Source: an uncultured Oscillospiraceae bacterium (GTDB taxonomy: Bacteria > Bacillota > Clostridia > Oscillospirales > Oscillospiraceae). Taken from it: DNA of 36,895 nucleotides. The notes under the pieces are model-generated. The model was not told where the DNA came from. It ran no database searches and saw nothing but the letters and a program-made list of their open reading frames with translations. The first letter of the stretch is position 1, and each line of letters begins with the position of its first letter. Made by a program: the position numbers and the translations under genes. Below, piece after piece: positions 9,170-17,527 of this stretch. The DNA lies in the NCBI GenBank assembly GCA_944387285.1, contig CALXEH010000021.1, positions 1 through 36,895 of the forward strand, read 5' to 3'.

Positions 9170-9198
9170 GTTATACCATTTTGGAGGCTGCAAGTCAA
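9170..9198 (-). promoter_or_regulatory. Sigma-A-type promoter of the lipoprotein gene
   Basis: Read on the minus strand: -35 TTGACT (9198-9193), 17-base spacer, -10 TATAAC (9175-9170), each matching consensus at five of six positions. It lies about 50 bases upstream of the lipoprotein ATG. Confidence 0.7.
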
Positions 9199-9264
9199 AT
9201 TAATCAAGTTTTATATTCTCTGAAGTTTGCTGAAGGAAATCTGAAGATTCTTGGGCCGCGCGGC

Positions 9265-11118
9265 TCATTCCAGCTCGAAAGCGCCGGTGTAGAGCTGGTA
9301 ATACTGGCCCTTTTCCTCGATGAGCTGCTCGTGGCTGCCGCGCTCTATAATGCGGCCCTGCTCTAGCACCATGATGGCCTTGGAGTTGCGCACGGTCGAG
9401 AGCCGGTGCGCGATGACGAACACCGTGCGGCCTTCCATGAGCCGGTCCATGCCGTCCTGGACTATGGCCTCCGTACGGGTGTCTATGCTGCTCGTGGCCT
9501 CGTCCAGTATCATGACTGGAGGGTCGGCCACAGCCGCGCGCGCTATCGAGATGAGCTGGCACTGGCCCTGCGACAGATTGTTGTTGTCGCCGTTTATCAC
9601 CGTGTCATAGCCCTGCGGCAGCCGCGTTATGAAGCTGTCCGCGCCCGAGAGCTTCGCCGCCGCGATGCACTCCTCGTCCGTCGCGTCGAGCCGGCCGTAG
9701 CGGATATTCTCCATGATAGTGCCCGTGAACAGGTTCACGTCCTGCAGGACTATGCCCATCGAGCGGCGCAGGTCGGGCTTTTTGATCTTCGTGATATTTA
9801 TGCCGTCGTAGCGTATCTTGCCGTCGGCCAGGTCGTAGAAGCGGTTTATGAGGTTCGTGATGGTAGTCTTGCCCGCGCCCGTCGCGCCGACGAAGGCTAT
9901 CTTCTGGCCCGGCTTGGCGTAGAGCGAGATGTCATGCAGCACCGTCTTTTTGCCGTCGTAGCTGAAATCCACATGGTCGAAGACCACGTTGCCCTGCACG
10001 GGCGCGTAGCTGAGCGTGCCGTCGTGGTGCGGATGCCTCCAGGCCCAGATGCTGCCATTTTCGTCCTCTATGAGCTCACCGTCCTTCTCGCTTGCGCGCA
10101 CCAGCGTGACGTAGCCCTCGTCGGCCTCCGGCTCCTCGTCCATGAGCTGGAAGATGCGCCCCGCGCCGGCCAGGCCGAGCACGGCGCTGTTCGACTGCTG
10201 CGCCGTCTGCGTGATGGAGGAGGTGAACTGCCGGATGAGGCTCAGGAAGGAGATGAGCGTGCCGATGCTGAAGGCGAACATGCCGTCGCCGAAGAGCGCC
10301 ATGGCCCCGCCCACTACGGCGACGGCCAGGTACTCGAGGTTGCCGAAGGCCGACATGAGCGGCATCATCACGACCGCGCTGCCGTTGGCGCGCAGGGAGT
10401 TTTCGTACAGCTCCTCGTTGAGCGCGTGCATCTGCTCGCGGCAGGCCGCCTCGTGATTGAAGACCTTCACGACCTTCAGGCCGCCGAATATCTCCTCCGA
10501 GTAGCCGTTCACCTTGCCCGTGCTCGACTGCTGTTTGAAGAAGTACTTGCCGCTGTAGTTCACCATGAGCCGCCCGACGATCACCATGACGGCGGTTATG
10601 ACCAGCACGATGACGGCCAGGGGCAGGCTGTAGTACAGCATCACCACGATGGAGAACACCATGGTCACTATGGAGGATATCAGCATGGGCAGGCTCTGCG
10701 CGATGAACTGGCGGAGCGTGTCTATGTCGTTCGTGTAGACGCTCATTATATCGCCGTGGGTGTGGCTGTCGAAGAAGCTGATGGGCAGGCGCTGCATGCG
10801 TGTGAACAGGTCGTCGCGTATCTCCTTGAGCACCTTCTGGCCCACGATGGCGATGACGCGGTTATAAAACAGCGTAGCCAGCGCGCCCATGAAGTATATC
10901 GAGGCCATGACGGCCAGCACGCCGAGCAGGCCCGCGAAGAGGTCCTCGCCTGTCTCGAGCATTTCGAGGATGTAGTCGTCGATGATGACCTGGATGAACA
11001 GCGTGCCGGCCATGGCGGCCACGCCGCTTATGAGTATGCAGAGCACGACGAAGCCGAACTGCGCCTTGTGCCTGCGCGTTATATACTGGAGCAGCCTTGC
11101 GAGCGGGGATCTATTCAT
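9265..11118 (-). CDS. ABC exporter half-transporter (consensus ATPase subunit)
   Basis: A 617-residue membrane protein: six-helix exporter domain (about 1-330) followed by an ATPase domain. The Walker A motif GATGAGKTT is near residue 412, the signature motif is LSQGQ rather than LSGGQ (about 514), Walker B VMILDEATSSID keeps the catalytic glutamate (about 537), and the switch histidine is present (VIAHRLS, about 568). A long insertion between the membrane and ATPase domains (about 330-385) is rich in acidic residues. Together with the upstream subunit it forms a TM287/288 or BmrCD-type heterodimer, in which this subunit supplies the active Walker B and the weakened signature. Start codon and upstream gene overlap by 8 bases. 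Likely cargo is a drug, lipid or peptide; this is not resolved. Confidence 0.95.
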   Translation of the reverse strand: MNRSPLARLLQYITRRHKAQFGFVVLCILISGVAAMAGTLFIQVIIDDYILEMLETGEDLFAGLLGVLAVMASIYFMGALATLFYNRVIAIVGQKVLKEIRDDLFTRMQRLPISFFDSHTHGDIMSVYTNDIDTLRQFIAQSLPMLISSIVTMVFSIVVMLYYSLPLAVIVLVITAVMVIVGRLMVNYSGKYFFKQQSSTGKVNGYSEEIFGGLKVVKVFNHEAACREQMHALNEELYENSLRANGSAVVMMPLMSAFGNLEYLAVAVVGGAMALFGDGMFAFSIGTLISFLSLIRQFTSSITQTAQQSNSAVLGLAGAGRIFQLMDEEPEADEGYVTLVRASEKDGELIEDENGSIWAWRHPHHDGTLSYAPVQGNVVFDHVDFSYDGKKTVLHDISLYAKPGQKIAFVGATGAGKTTITNLINRFYDLADGKIRYDGINITKIKKPDLRRSMGIVLQDVNLFTGTIMENIRYGRLDATDEECIAAAKLSGADSFITRLPQGYDTVINGDNNNLSQGQCQLISIARAAVADPPVMILDEATSSIDTRTEAIVQDGMDRLMEGRTVFVIAHRLSTVRNSKAIMVLEQGRIIERGSHEQLIEEKGQYYQLYTGAFELE

Positions 11119-12859
11119 CCTCCTCGCCTCCTTTCTGCTGGGAATCGTAGACCTCGCGGTAAATTTTGTTCGTGCGCAGCAGCTCCTCGTGCGTGCCCAC
11201 GGCGTCTATGCGCCCGCCGTCCATGACGATTATGCGGTCTGCGTCCTGTACGGAGCTTATGCGCTGGGCTATGATTATCTTGGTCGTCTCGGGGATGTAT
11301 TCGCGGAACGCCTTTCTTATGAGCGCGTCGGTCCTGGTATCGACGGCCGAGGTGGAGTCGTCCAGGATGAGTACCTTCGGGCGTTTGAGCAGCGCCCTCG
11401 CTATGCACAGGCGCTGTTTCTGGCCGCCGGATACGTTCGTGCCGCCCTGCTCTATGTGCGCGTCGTAGCCGTCCGGGAACTGCGAGATGAAGCTGTCCGC
11501 CTGCGCGAGCCGGCAGACCTCGGCTATCTCAGCGTCCGTCGCGTCCGGATTGCCCCAGCGCAGGTTCTCCTTTATCGTGCCGGCAAAGAGCACGTTCTTC
11601 TGCAGCACGACGGCGACCGCGTCGCGCAGGGCCGCCACGTCATAGCTGCGCACGTCGCGGCCCGCGACCTTCACGCTGCCCACCGTGGCGTCGTAGAGCC
11701 TCGGGATGAGCTGCACGAGCGAGGACTTGCCCGAGCCCGTGCCGCCTATGATGCCTATGGTCTCGCCGGACTCTATGTGCAGGTCGATGCCGCTCAGGCA
11801 GAGCTTTCCCGGGTCGTCCGTATAGCTGAAGCCGACGTTCTCGAAGACGATGTCGCCGTTTTCTATCTCCGTCTCGGCGCCGTCGGGGCTCACGATAGTG
11901 GGCCGCTCGGCGAGCACCTCGTTTATGCGGTTCACGCACTCGCGGGATATCATCGTCATGACGTAGATCATCGAGAGCAGCATGAGCGACATGAGTATCA
12001 TCATGGCGTAGGTGATGAGGTTCTGCAGATCGCCCGTTGTCATGGAGATGCCGCCGCCCGAGGCGCCCACGATGGCCCGGGCAGAGAGCCAGGAGATCAG
12101 CACCAGGCAGAGGTAGATGCAAAACTGCATGCAGAAGGGGTTGAAGGCGATGGTCGTCTCGGCCTTCGTGAAGTCGCGGCGGATGTCCTCGGAGATGCCC
12201 TTGAACTTCTCCGCCTCGTAGTCCTCGCGCACGAAGCCCTTGACTACGCGGATGCCGTGGAGATTCTCACGCACGACGCCGTTGAGGCGGTCGTAGGTGC
12301 GGAAGACGCGGCGGAAAATGGGGTGCGTCACCTTCGCAATCACCAGCAGGGCCACGAGCAGGATGGGTATCAGGATGATGTAGACCAGGCCTATCTGCCA
12401 GTTTATCGAGAAGGCCATGACCAAGGCGCAGACGATGGTCACAGGGGCCTTTGCGGCGACGCGCAGCATCATCATGATAGCGTTCTGCACGTTCACGACG
12501 TCGGTGGTCATGCGCGTGACGAGGCTGTTCGTCGAAAAGCGGTCGATGTTCGTGAAGGAAAAGTCCTGTATCCGGTCGAACATCGCGTCGCGCAGGTTCT
12601 TGGAAAGCCCCGAGGAGGCCTTGACCGACTCCCAGCCGCTGAGCGCACCGAATACCAGGCACAGCAGCGCTATCACGATGAGCCGCAGTCCGTAGCTCCA
12701 GATGAGCGCCATAGTCGTCTCGGTGTTCGAGAGCTCGTCTATGAACCTGCCGATGGTCACGGTCAGGAAAAGCTCGCAGACGGTCTCGAGTATGACCCAC
12801 ACCGGGGTCATTATCGCGCGCTTTTTGTACTCTTTGAGGTATCTTAGCAGCCTTAACAT
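11111..12859 (-). CDS. ABC exporter half-transporter (degenerate ATPase subunit)
   Basis: A 582-residue half-transporter, first gene of the two-gene exporter operon. Membrane domain about 1-320; ATPase domain after that, with Walker A GGTGSGKSS (about 373) and canonical signature VSGGQ (about 475). The catalytic Walker B glutamate is replaced by aspartate (LDDSTSAVD, about 499) and the switch histidine by glutamine (IIAQRIS, about 531). These two changes mark the degenerate nucleotide site of heterodimeric exporters, complementing the LSQGQ signature in the partner. The ATG at 12859 is the first in frame after a stop. Its spacing from AGGAG (14 bases) is long, so translation may be weak. Divergent from the LysR gene. 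Confidence 0.95.
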   Translation of the reverse strand: MLRLLRYLKEYKKRAIMTPVWVILETVCELFLTVTIGRFIDELSNTETTMALIWSYGLRLIVIALLCLVFGALSGWESVKASSGLSKNLRDAMFDRIQDFSFTNIDRFSTNSLVTRMTTDVVNVQNAIMMMLRVAAKAPVTIVCALVMAFSINWQIGLVYIILIPILLVALLVIAKVTHPIFRRVFRTYDRLNGVVRENLHGIRVVKGFVREDYEAEKFKGISEDIRRDFTKAETTIAFNPFCMQFCIYLCLVLISWLSARAIVGASGGGISMTTGDLQNLITYAMMILMSLMLLSMIYVMTMISRECVNRINEVLAERPTIVSPDGAETEIENGDIVFENVGFSYTDDPGKLCLSGIDLHIESGETIGIIGGTGSGKSSLVQLIPRLYDATVGSVKVAGRDVRSYDVAALRDAVAVVLQKNVLFAGTIKENLRWGNPDATDAEIAEVCRLAQADSFISQFPDGYDAHIEQGGTNVSGGQKQRLCIARALLKRPKVLILDDSTSAVDTRTDALIRKAFREYIPETTKIIIAQRISSVQDADRIIVMDGGRIDAVGTHEELLRTNKIYREVYDSQQKGGEEDE

Positions 12860-12880
12860 GGGCGGATATCATACTCCTTT

Positions 12881-12942
12881 CTTTCAAACGGAATAATGAT
12901 AACGCCAATGTGCTTGAAAGTGAATTCAGAAAATGTTATCAT
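12881..12942. promoter_or_regulatory. Overlapping divergent promoters and interleaved inverted repeats between the ABC exporter and LysR genes
   Basis: Rightward promoter for lysR: -35 TTGAAA (12914-12919), 17-base spacer, -10 TATCAT (12937-12942). Leftward promoter for the exporter: -35 TTCACT (12924-12919), 17-base spacer, -10 TATCAT (12901-12896). The two -10 elements are arms of the inverted repeat ATGATAAC / GTTATCAT (12896-12903 and 12935-12942). A second inverted pair, CTTTCAA / TTGAAAG (12881-12887 and 12914-12920), is interleaved. The -35 elements meet at one base, so a regulator bound here would affect both directions. The LysR protein is the obvious candidate. Confidence 0.65.
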
Positions 12943-12981
12943 CAATAAGTAAATCTTATTAATTATTCGGAGGTGCGGCTT

Positions 12982-13884
12982 ATGAATACCTCACAGCTGG
13001 CCTGTTTTCTTACGGTGGCGGAGACGCTGAACTTTGCCATGGCGGCGGAGCGGCTGCACATCACCCAGCCCGCCGTGACCCAGCAGATACGCACGCTCGA
13101 GGACGAGCTGGGCTTCAAGCTCTTCAACCGCACGACGCGGACGGTGGAGCTGACGAAGGCTGGGCTCTTCTTCATAAACGACGCCAAAAACGTGCTCGAG
13201 ACCCTGGTGCGGGCGAAAAAGCGCGGCGGCGAGAGCTTTGAGGACACGCGCGTGCAGCTGCGCATCGGCTGCCACGCCCACCACGAGATAGAGCTCTTCC
13301 CCGCCCTGCTGTGCGAGCTGAGGGAGAGCTGGCCCGAGGTATATCCGGTCTTTCGCGTCATACCCTTCCGGCACCTGTACCAGCAGCTCATCGAGGACGA
13401 CCTCGACGTCGTGATCGGCTTCCGCGAGGGCGGGCTGAACAAGTATGTGAACTACCGCGAGCTGGCGAAAATACCTATAGTCGCCCTGGTGCCGCAGGAG
13501 CACCCCCTCGCCGGGCGGACGGAGATCGCGCCCGAGGAGCTCAAAGGCGAAAAGCTCATCGCCGGCGAGCCCTGGAGCTGCCCCGAGCAGCTGCGCGCGG
13601 CACAGTACGCGCTCATCGAGGACAAGTCCGCGCTCGACGTCTACCTCTGCGACTCGGGCGAGGGCGCTTCGGCGCTCGCCGCGGCGGGCTTCGGCATTGC
13701 CGTCCTGCCCAAAATAGCGCCCTGCGCCCTGCCCGGGCTGCGGCGCATACCCATCCGAGGGCCAGAGCCCATGAGCTACGGCGTCTACTACAAGAGCCTC
13801 GCCGGAAAACCTGAGCTCAAGGCCTTTATTGAGCTCGCAAAGCGGGCGTTTGCTCTTGCCTCGGCCCCTGATGTCGGTATATAA
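12982..13884 (+). CDS. LysR-family transcriptional regulator
   Basis: A 300-residue LysR-type regulator. The N-terminal winged helix-turn-helix (residues 1-60) shows the family pattern LACFLTVAETLNFAMAAERL followed by ITQPAVTQQIRTLEDELG and LFNRTTRTVELT. A periplasmic-binding-like effector domain fills residues about 85-300. The ATG at 12982 is chosen over the in-frame GTG at 12973 because GGAGG (12969-12973) lies 8 bases before it. It is divergent from the two-gene ABC exporter with a shared control region, the usual layout for a LysR regulator and its target. The effector is unknown. Confidence 0.93.
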   Translation: MNTSQLACFLTVAETLNFAMAAERLHITQPAVTQQIRTLEDELGFKLFNRTTRTVELTKAGLFFINDAKNVLETLVRAKKRGGESFEDTRVQLRIGCHAHHEIELFPALLCELRESWPEVYPVFRVIPFRHLYQQLIEDDLDVVIGFREGGLNKYVNYRELAKIPIVALVPQEHPLAGRTEIAPEELKGEKLIAGEPWSCPEQLRAAQYALIEDKSALDVYLCDSGEGASALAAAGFGIAVLPKIAPCALPGLRRIPIRGPEPMSYGVYYKSLAGKPELKAFIELAKRAFALASAPDVGI

Positions 13885-13885
13885 T
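13856..13885 (+). promoter_or_regulatory. Candidate promoter of the AAA+ ATPase gene
   Basis: -35 TTGCCT (13856-13861), 18-base spacer, -10 TATAAT (13880-13885). It overlaps the end of the LysR gene and lies 34 bases upstream of the next start codon. Confidence 0.5.
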
Positions 13886-13918
13886 AGTCGGTATATTGAG
13901 ATGGTTCGGAGGTGCCCT

Positions 13919-15352
13919 ATGCCAACGTCCTGGAAGCGCTCGCCCGAGGAGCTGCACAAGGTCTATATCGAGAATACCGAGGCCTTCTACCGCGTCGCGG
14001 GAAGGGCCTGCGCCCGTGAGCTGGACGCCTTCATGCAAAGCTGCGCCCTCGGGCTCTGGGCCAGGGCCGGCTCGGTCACCCAGGCGCAGGTGGACGCCAT
14101 AAACGAGCTCTACTCCAAGGGCCGCTCCAGGGGCACGAGGCTGCTCTGGGAACTCACGGGCGAGGTCTGCTCCGCCAAGGAGGTCCTGCCGCCCATGTTC
14201 TTCTGGAGCCTCGCCGAACGCGACGCGCGCGAGGGCCGAGACTACTCCCGCGTCTTCGTCCGCATGGTGACCAACATCCTGCTCCACCTCGCCGCCGTGG
14301 ACGACGACGTCAGCTACGCCGAGGCCGAGTTCATCACCGACTGCGCCGACCGGCTCTCCGCCGTCTGCGACTCATCGGGCGTGAAGCCCTCCAAAAGCGC
14401 GCTCAACGCCAAAGACTTCGTCACGAGCGGCGAGCCCTCCTTCATCGACAAGCACCCCGCCGGGAGCAGCGCCCAGGCCTCGGGCGAGCGCGGCGCCGAG
14501 GCCGCAGGCTCAGAGGAAAAGACGGAGGAAAAGCCCGACTTCGACAAGCTCATGGCCGAGCTCGACTCGCTCATCGGGCTCGACAGCGTCAAGCGCGAGG
14601 TACGCAGCCTCATAAACCTCGTCAAAGTCCGCAAGCTGCGCGAGGAAAAGGGCCTGCCCTCCGCGCCCATGAGCCTGCACATGGTCTTCACCGGCAACCC
14701 GGGCACGGGCAAGACCACCGTCGCCAGGCTGCTCGCCGGCCTCTACGCCGCCGTCGGCGCGCTCAAACAGGGCCAGCTCGTGGAGGTCGACCGCTCCGGC
14801 CTCGTCGCCGGCTACGTCGGCCAGACCGCCCTGCGTACCAGCGAGGTCATCAAAAAGGCCATCGGCGGCGTGCTCTTCATCGACGAGGCCTACTCCCTCG
14901 CCTCAGGCGGCGAGAACGACTTCGGGCGCGAGGCCATCGAGACCCTGCTCAAGGCCATGGAGGACCACAGGGACGAGCTCGTCGTCATCGTCGCAGGCTA
15001 CGACGGGCCCATGGAGGCCTTTATCCACTCGAACCCCGGCCTGGAATCCAGGTTCAACAAATATATCCGTTTCCCGGACTACAATGGCCCGGAGCTCATG
15101 GCGATGTTCCGCCTGCAATGCGATAAAAACGGCTACACGCTCACGCCCGAGGCCGAGGCCGAGGCCCAAAAGCTCTTCGACGAGCTCTACGAGGGCCGCG
15201 ACGAGAACTTCGGCAACGGCCGCACGGTCCGCAACATCTTCGAAGACGCCGTGGCCCGCCAGGCAGACCGCGTGGCGCTCATGGACGACCCCAGCCGCGA
15301 AGAGCTCATGGCCCTCCTGCCGGAGGACCTGCACGAGGAGGACAAAACTTGA
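13919..15352 (+). CDS. CbbX/SpoVK-like AAA+ ATPase
   Basis: A 477-residue protein with an N-terminal helical region and a C-terminal AAA+ module. Walker A GNPGTGKT occupies residues 259-266; Walker B VLFIDEAY has D322 and E323; a sensor-1-like segment (VIVAGY) and an arginine-bearing LESRFNKYI segment follow. This subfamily includes SpoVK and the Rubisco activase CbbX and remodels protein complexes. Around residues 95-155 the helical N-terminal region contains AAVDDDVSYAEAEFI, reminiscent of the acidic TerB fold; this is tentative. A charged, low-complexity linker (about 180-215) joins the halves. The ATG at 13919 is preferred because GGAGG ends 6 bases before it. The stop overlaps the TTG start of the HAD gene. 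Its target is unknown. Confidence 0.85.
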   Translation: MPTSWKRSPEELHKVYIENTEAFYRVAGRACARELDAFMQSCALGLWARAGSVTQAQVDAINELYSKGRSRGTRLLWELTGEVCSAKEVLPPMFFWSLAERDAREGRDYSRVFVRMVTNILLHLAAVDDDVSYAEAEFITDCADRLSAVCDSSGVKPSKSALNAKDFVTSGEPSFIDKHPAGSSAQASGERGAEAAGSEEKTEEKPDFDKLMAELDSLIGLDSVKREVRSLINLVKVRKLREEKGLPSAPMSLHMVFTGNPGTGKTTVARLLAGLYAAVGALKQGQLVEVDRSGLVAGYVGQTALRTSEVIKKAIGGVLFIDEAYSLASGGENDFGREAIETLLKAMEDHRDELVVIVAGYDGPMEAFIHSNPGLESRFNKYIRFPDYNGPELMAMFRLQCDKNGYTLTPEAEAEAQKLFDELYEGRDENFGNGRTVRNIFEDAVARQADRVALMDDPSREELMALLPEDLHEEDKT

Positions 15353-16146
15353 ACTACAACGCACTCAAAGCCTGCAGGCTCTTCCTGCTAGACATGGACG
15401 GCACGCTCTACCTCGGCGACGAGGTCTTCCCCGGCGCCGTGGACTTCATCCGCACCCTCACCAAGACCGGGCGGCGCTACATCTACCTCACCAACAACTC
15501 CTCGCGGGCCGGTGTGGATTATGTCAACCGACTCAAGGGCCTCGGCTTCCCCTGCGAGATGGAGAACGTCTTCACCTCGGGCATGGCCACGGGGATGTAC
15601 CTGAATGAAAAATACCCGGGCGTGCCGGTCTATCCCGTGGGCACCCCGGCCTTCCTCGACGAGCTGCGCTCCTACGGCGTGCCCTTCGCCTCCGGCGAGG
15701 AGGCGGGCGTCGTCTGCGTCGGCTTCGACACCACGCTCACCTACGAAAAGCTCGACCGGGCCGTCCACTTCCTGCGGCGCGGCGCGGCCTTCGTCGCCGC
15801 AAACCCCGATTGGGTCTGCCCCATGCCCGCCGGCGAGGTGCTGCCCGACTGCGGCAGCATCTGCGCCCTGCTCACCGCCGCCTCGGGCGTCAAGCCCTTT
15901 TACATAGGCAAGCCGAACCGGAGTATGGTTGACATAATCTCAGGTTTCACCGGCGTGCCGAACGCGGAGATCTGCTGCGTGGGCGACAGGATCTACACGG
16001 ACATAGCCGTGGCGGTGAACGCCGGGGCGCAGTCGGTGCTGGTGATGTCAGGCGAGACGACGCCGGAGATCTTGGCTGAGAGCGAGACGAAGCCCGGCTG
16101 GGTCATGGCCGACGTGGCCGAGCTGGCGCGGGTATTGGAGGAGTGA
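15349..16146 (+). CDS. HAD-IIA family phosphatase (NagD-like)
   Basis: A 265-residue haloacid dehalogenase-type phosphatase. DMDGT at residues 15-19 gives the nucleophile D15 and the acid D17. TNNSSR is motif II, and GKPNRSM with CVGDRIYTDIAVAVNAG supply motifs III and IV. The C2 cap between motifs II and III fits the NagD/p-nitrophenyl phosphatase group, which removes phosphate from small sugar or nucleotide phosphates. The TTG start overlaps the AAA+ gene stop (TTGA), indicating translational coupling. The physiological substrate is not predictable from sequence. Confidence 0.92.
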   Translation: MNYNALKACRLFLLDMDGTLYLGDEVFPGAVDFIRTLTKTGRRYIYLTNNSSRAGVDYVNRLKGLGFPCEMENVFTSGMATGMYLNEKYPGVPVYPVGTPAFLDELRSYGVPFASGEEAGVVCVGFDTTLTYEKLDRAVHFLRRGAAFVAANPDWVCPMPAGEVLPDCGSICALLTAASGVKPFYIGKPNRSMVDIISGFTGVPNAEICCVGDRIYTDIAVAVNAGAQSVLVMSGETTPEILAESETKPGWVMADVAELARVLEE

Positions 16147-16153
16147 AAAGGCC

Positions 16154-16735
16154 TTGAAACTCCTGTGTTTCGGCGATTCTAACACCTACGGCTGGGACCC
16201 GCGCTCCTACCTTGGCGGCAGGTACGGCGAGCAGGTGCGCTGGCCCGCGCTGCTCGGCGCCCTGCCCGGCGTGGAGGTCACGGAGCGCGGCGAGAACGGC
16301 CGCTGCATCCCGCACAGGGAATATCAGCTCCGTGGCGCGCTGGCAGAGCTGACGCGCGGCGGTAAAGTTGACATAATTACGATAATGCTGGGCGGGAACG
16401 ATCTTCTGACGGAGCCGGATTTCTTTGCGGAGGACGTGGCGGAGCGGATGGAGGATTTCCTGCTTTACCTGCGCGGGAGCGCCGGGCTGGCGGGCGTAGA
16501 GTATCTGCTCATCGCCCCGCCGCCTATGCGGCGCGGGCAGTGGGTGACCGAGCCGAGGCTGCTGTACGAGTCGGCGCGGCTGCCGGAGCTCTACGCGCAG
16601 CTGGCGTCCGACCTGAAGCTCAGGTATCTTGCGGCGCCCTCGGCCGAGGGCGCGCTGGCCAACGACGGCGTACATCTGACCGAAACCGGCCACCGCCTGC
16701 TCTTTGAGGCGGTCAAGGGGCTCATAACGGCATAA
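16154..16735 (+). CDS. SGNH/GDSL-family hydrolase
   Basis: A 193-residue esterase/lipase of the SGNH superfamily with no signal peptide, so probably cytoplasmic. Block I is FGDSNTYG with nucleophile S9, block III is GGND, and block V is NDGVHLTETGH with D171 and H174 completing the triad. Similar small enzymes are annotated as arylesterases or acyl-CoA thioesterases. The start is TTG at 16154, after GGAGGAG that overlaps the end of the HAD gene. It ends the operon at a strong terminator. Confidence 0.9.
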   Translation: MKLLCFGDSNTYGWDPRSYLGGRYGEQVRWPALLGALPGVEVTERGENGRCIPHREYQLRGALAELTRGGKVDIITIMLGGNDLLTEPDFFAEDVAERMEDFLLYLRGSAGLAGVEYLLIAPPPMRRGQWVTEPRLLYESARLPELYAQLASDLKLRYLAAPSAEGALANDGVHLTETGHRLLFEAVKGLITA

Positions 16736-16770
16736 AAAACACGCGGCAGTTTGACTGCCGCGTGTTTTTT
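16734..16770. terminator. Bidirectional terminator between convergent genes
   Basis: A perfect 17-bp inverted repeat (16734-16750 and 16754-16770, loop TTG) with six A at one end and six T at the other. It can stop both the rightward SGNH gene and the leftward zinc-ribbon gene. Confidence 0.95.
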
Positions 16771-16786
16771 AAATCATCTGTTCAAC

Positions 16787-17434
16787 TCAGCCGGCGAAGC
16801 GGACTATGACCTTGTCGGTCGCGCCGAAAACCGTGACCGAGACCTCGCAGTAGCCAGCGCTCACAGGCGTCATGGTGCACAGCTTCGGGTTGTCCTGGTT
16901 GACCTCGATCGAAACGATGTTCGGGTCGCTGGTGCTCCAGATTATGGCCTCGTTCGGCACCTGCACCGTCAGCGGGCTGATATATATCGACGCGGTCAGC
17001 GGTGTGCCGGCCATCAGCGTGATATCATCGGCCATGACCTCGTCGCCGTAATAGAGCGTCACGCTTTCAACGGTCGGCGTGGGCGTCGGCGCCACAGTCG
17101 CCGTCGGCGGCACCGTAGGAGGCGCATCCGTCGGGCTGTAGACCGGTAGGGTCGGCGTCGTCTTGGTCGTGCCCGTGCCGTTCAGGCTCAGCGACACCAG
17201 CACCACCACGGCCAATATCACCGCCACGAGCAGGATCGCGCCGAATATGAGCTGCCAGCGCGCGTTGACGGCCGCCCTCTGGCCAGAGGGCGTGGAGGCA
17301 TCTTCACCCGGCGTCGGGTTCGGGACGCGGTCGCTCTGCCTCACTCGCCGCGTGCCGCAGTAGGGGCAGCGGCCTCTTATCCCGGAAAACTGCCGGCCGC
17401 AGCGGCGGCAGGTCACGCGAGGAATAAAACTCAT
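16787..17434 (-). CDS. Zinc-ribbon, single-pass membrane protein with Ig-like extracellular domain
   Basis: A 215-residue protein of unknown function. The N-terminus has a zinc ribbon with two CxxC pairs (CRRCG and CPYCG, residues 9-27). One membrane helix follows at about 62-84 (LIFGAILLVAVILAVVVLV). A Thr/Pro-rich linker (about 88-120) then leads to a beta-rich domain resembling bacterial Ig-like (Big2) folds, with IIWSTSDPNIVSI typical of them. The ribbon should be cytoplasmic and the Ig-like part outside. The ATG follows GGAGG at 7 bases. It lies downstream of ypeB on the same strand, with a 93-base gap that may hold its own promoter. Confidence 0.75.
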   Translation of the reverse strand: MSFIPRVTCRRCGRQFSGIRGRCPYCGTRRVRQSDRVPNPTPGEDASTPSGQRAAVNARWQLIFGAILLVAVILAVVVLVSLSLNGTGTTKTTPTLPVYSPTDAPPTVPPTATVAPTPTPTVESVTLYYGDEVMADDITLMAGTPLTASIYISPLTVQVPNEAIIWSTSDPNIVSIEVNQDNPKLCTMTPVSAGYCEVSVTVFGATDKVIVRFAG

Positions 17435-17527
17435 GGGAGTTCCTCCGTTCCTTGAAAGAGTAAATTATGCGTTTTAGCGCAATTGCATAAAAAGCTAACA
17501 TAATATTACTCTTTTCCGGGCCGTTCG

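Noticed and set aside
10982..12847. Long plus-strand open frame opposite the ABC exporter genes
   Set aside because: The minus-strand frames carry full ABC motifs; this frame has none.
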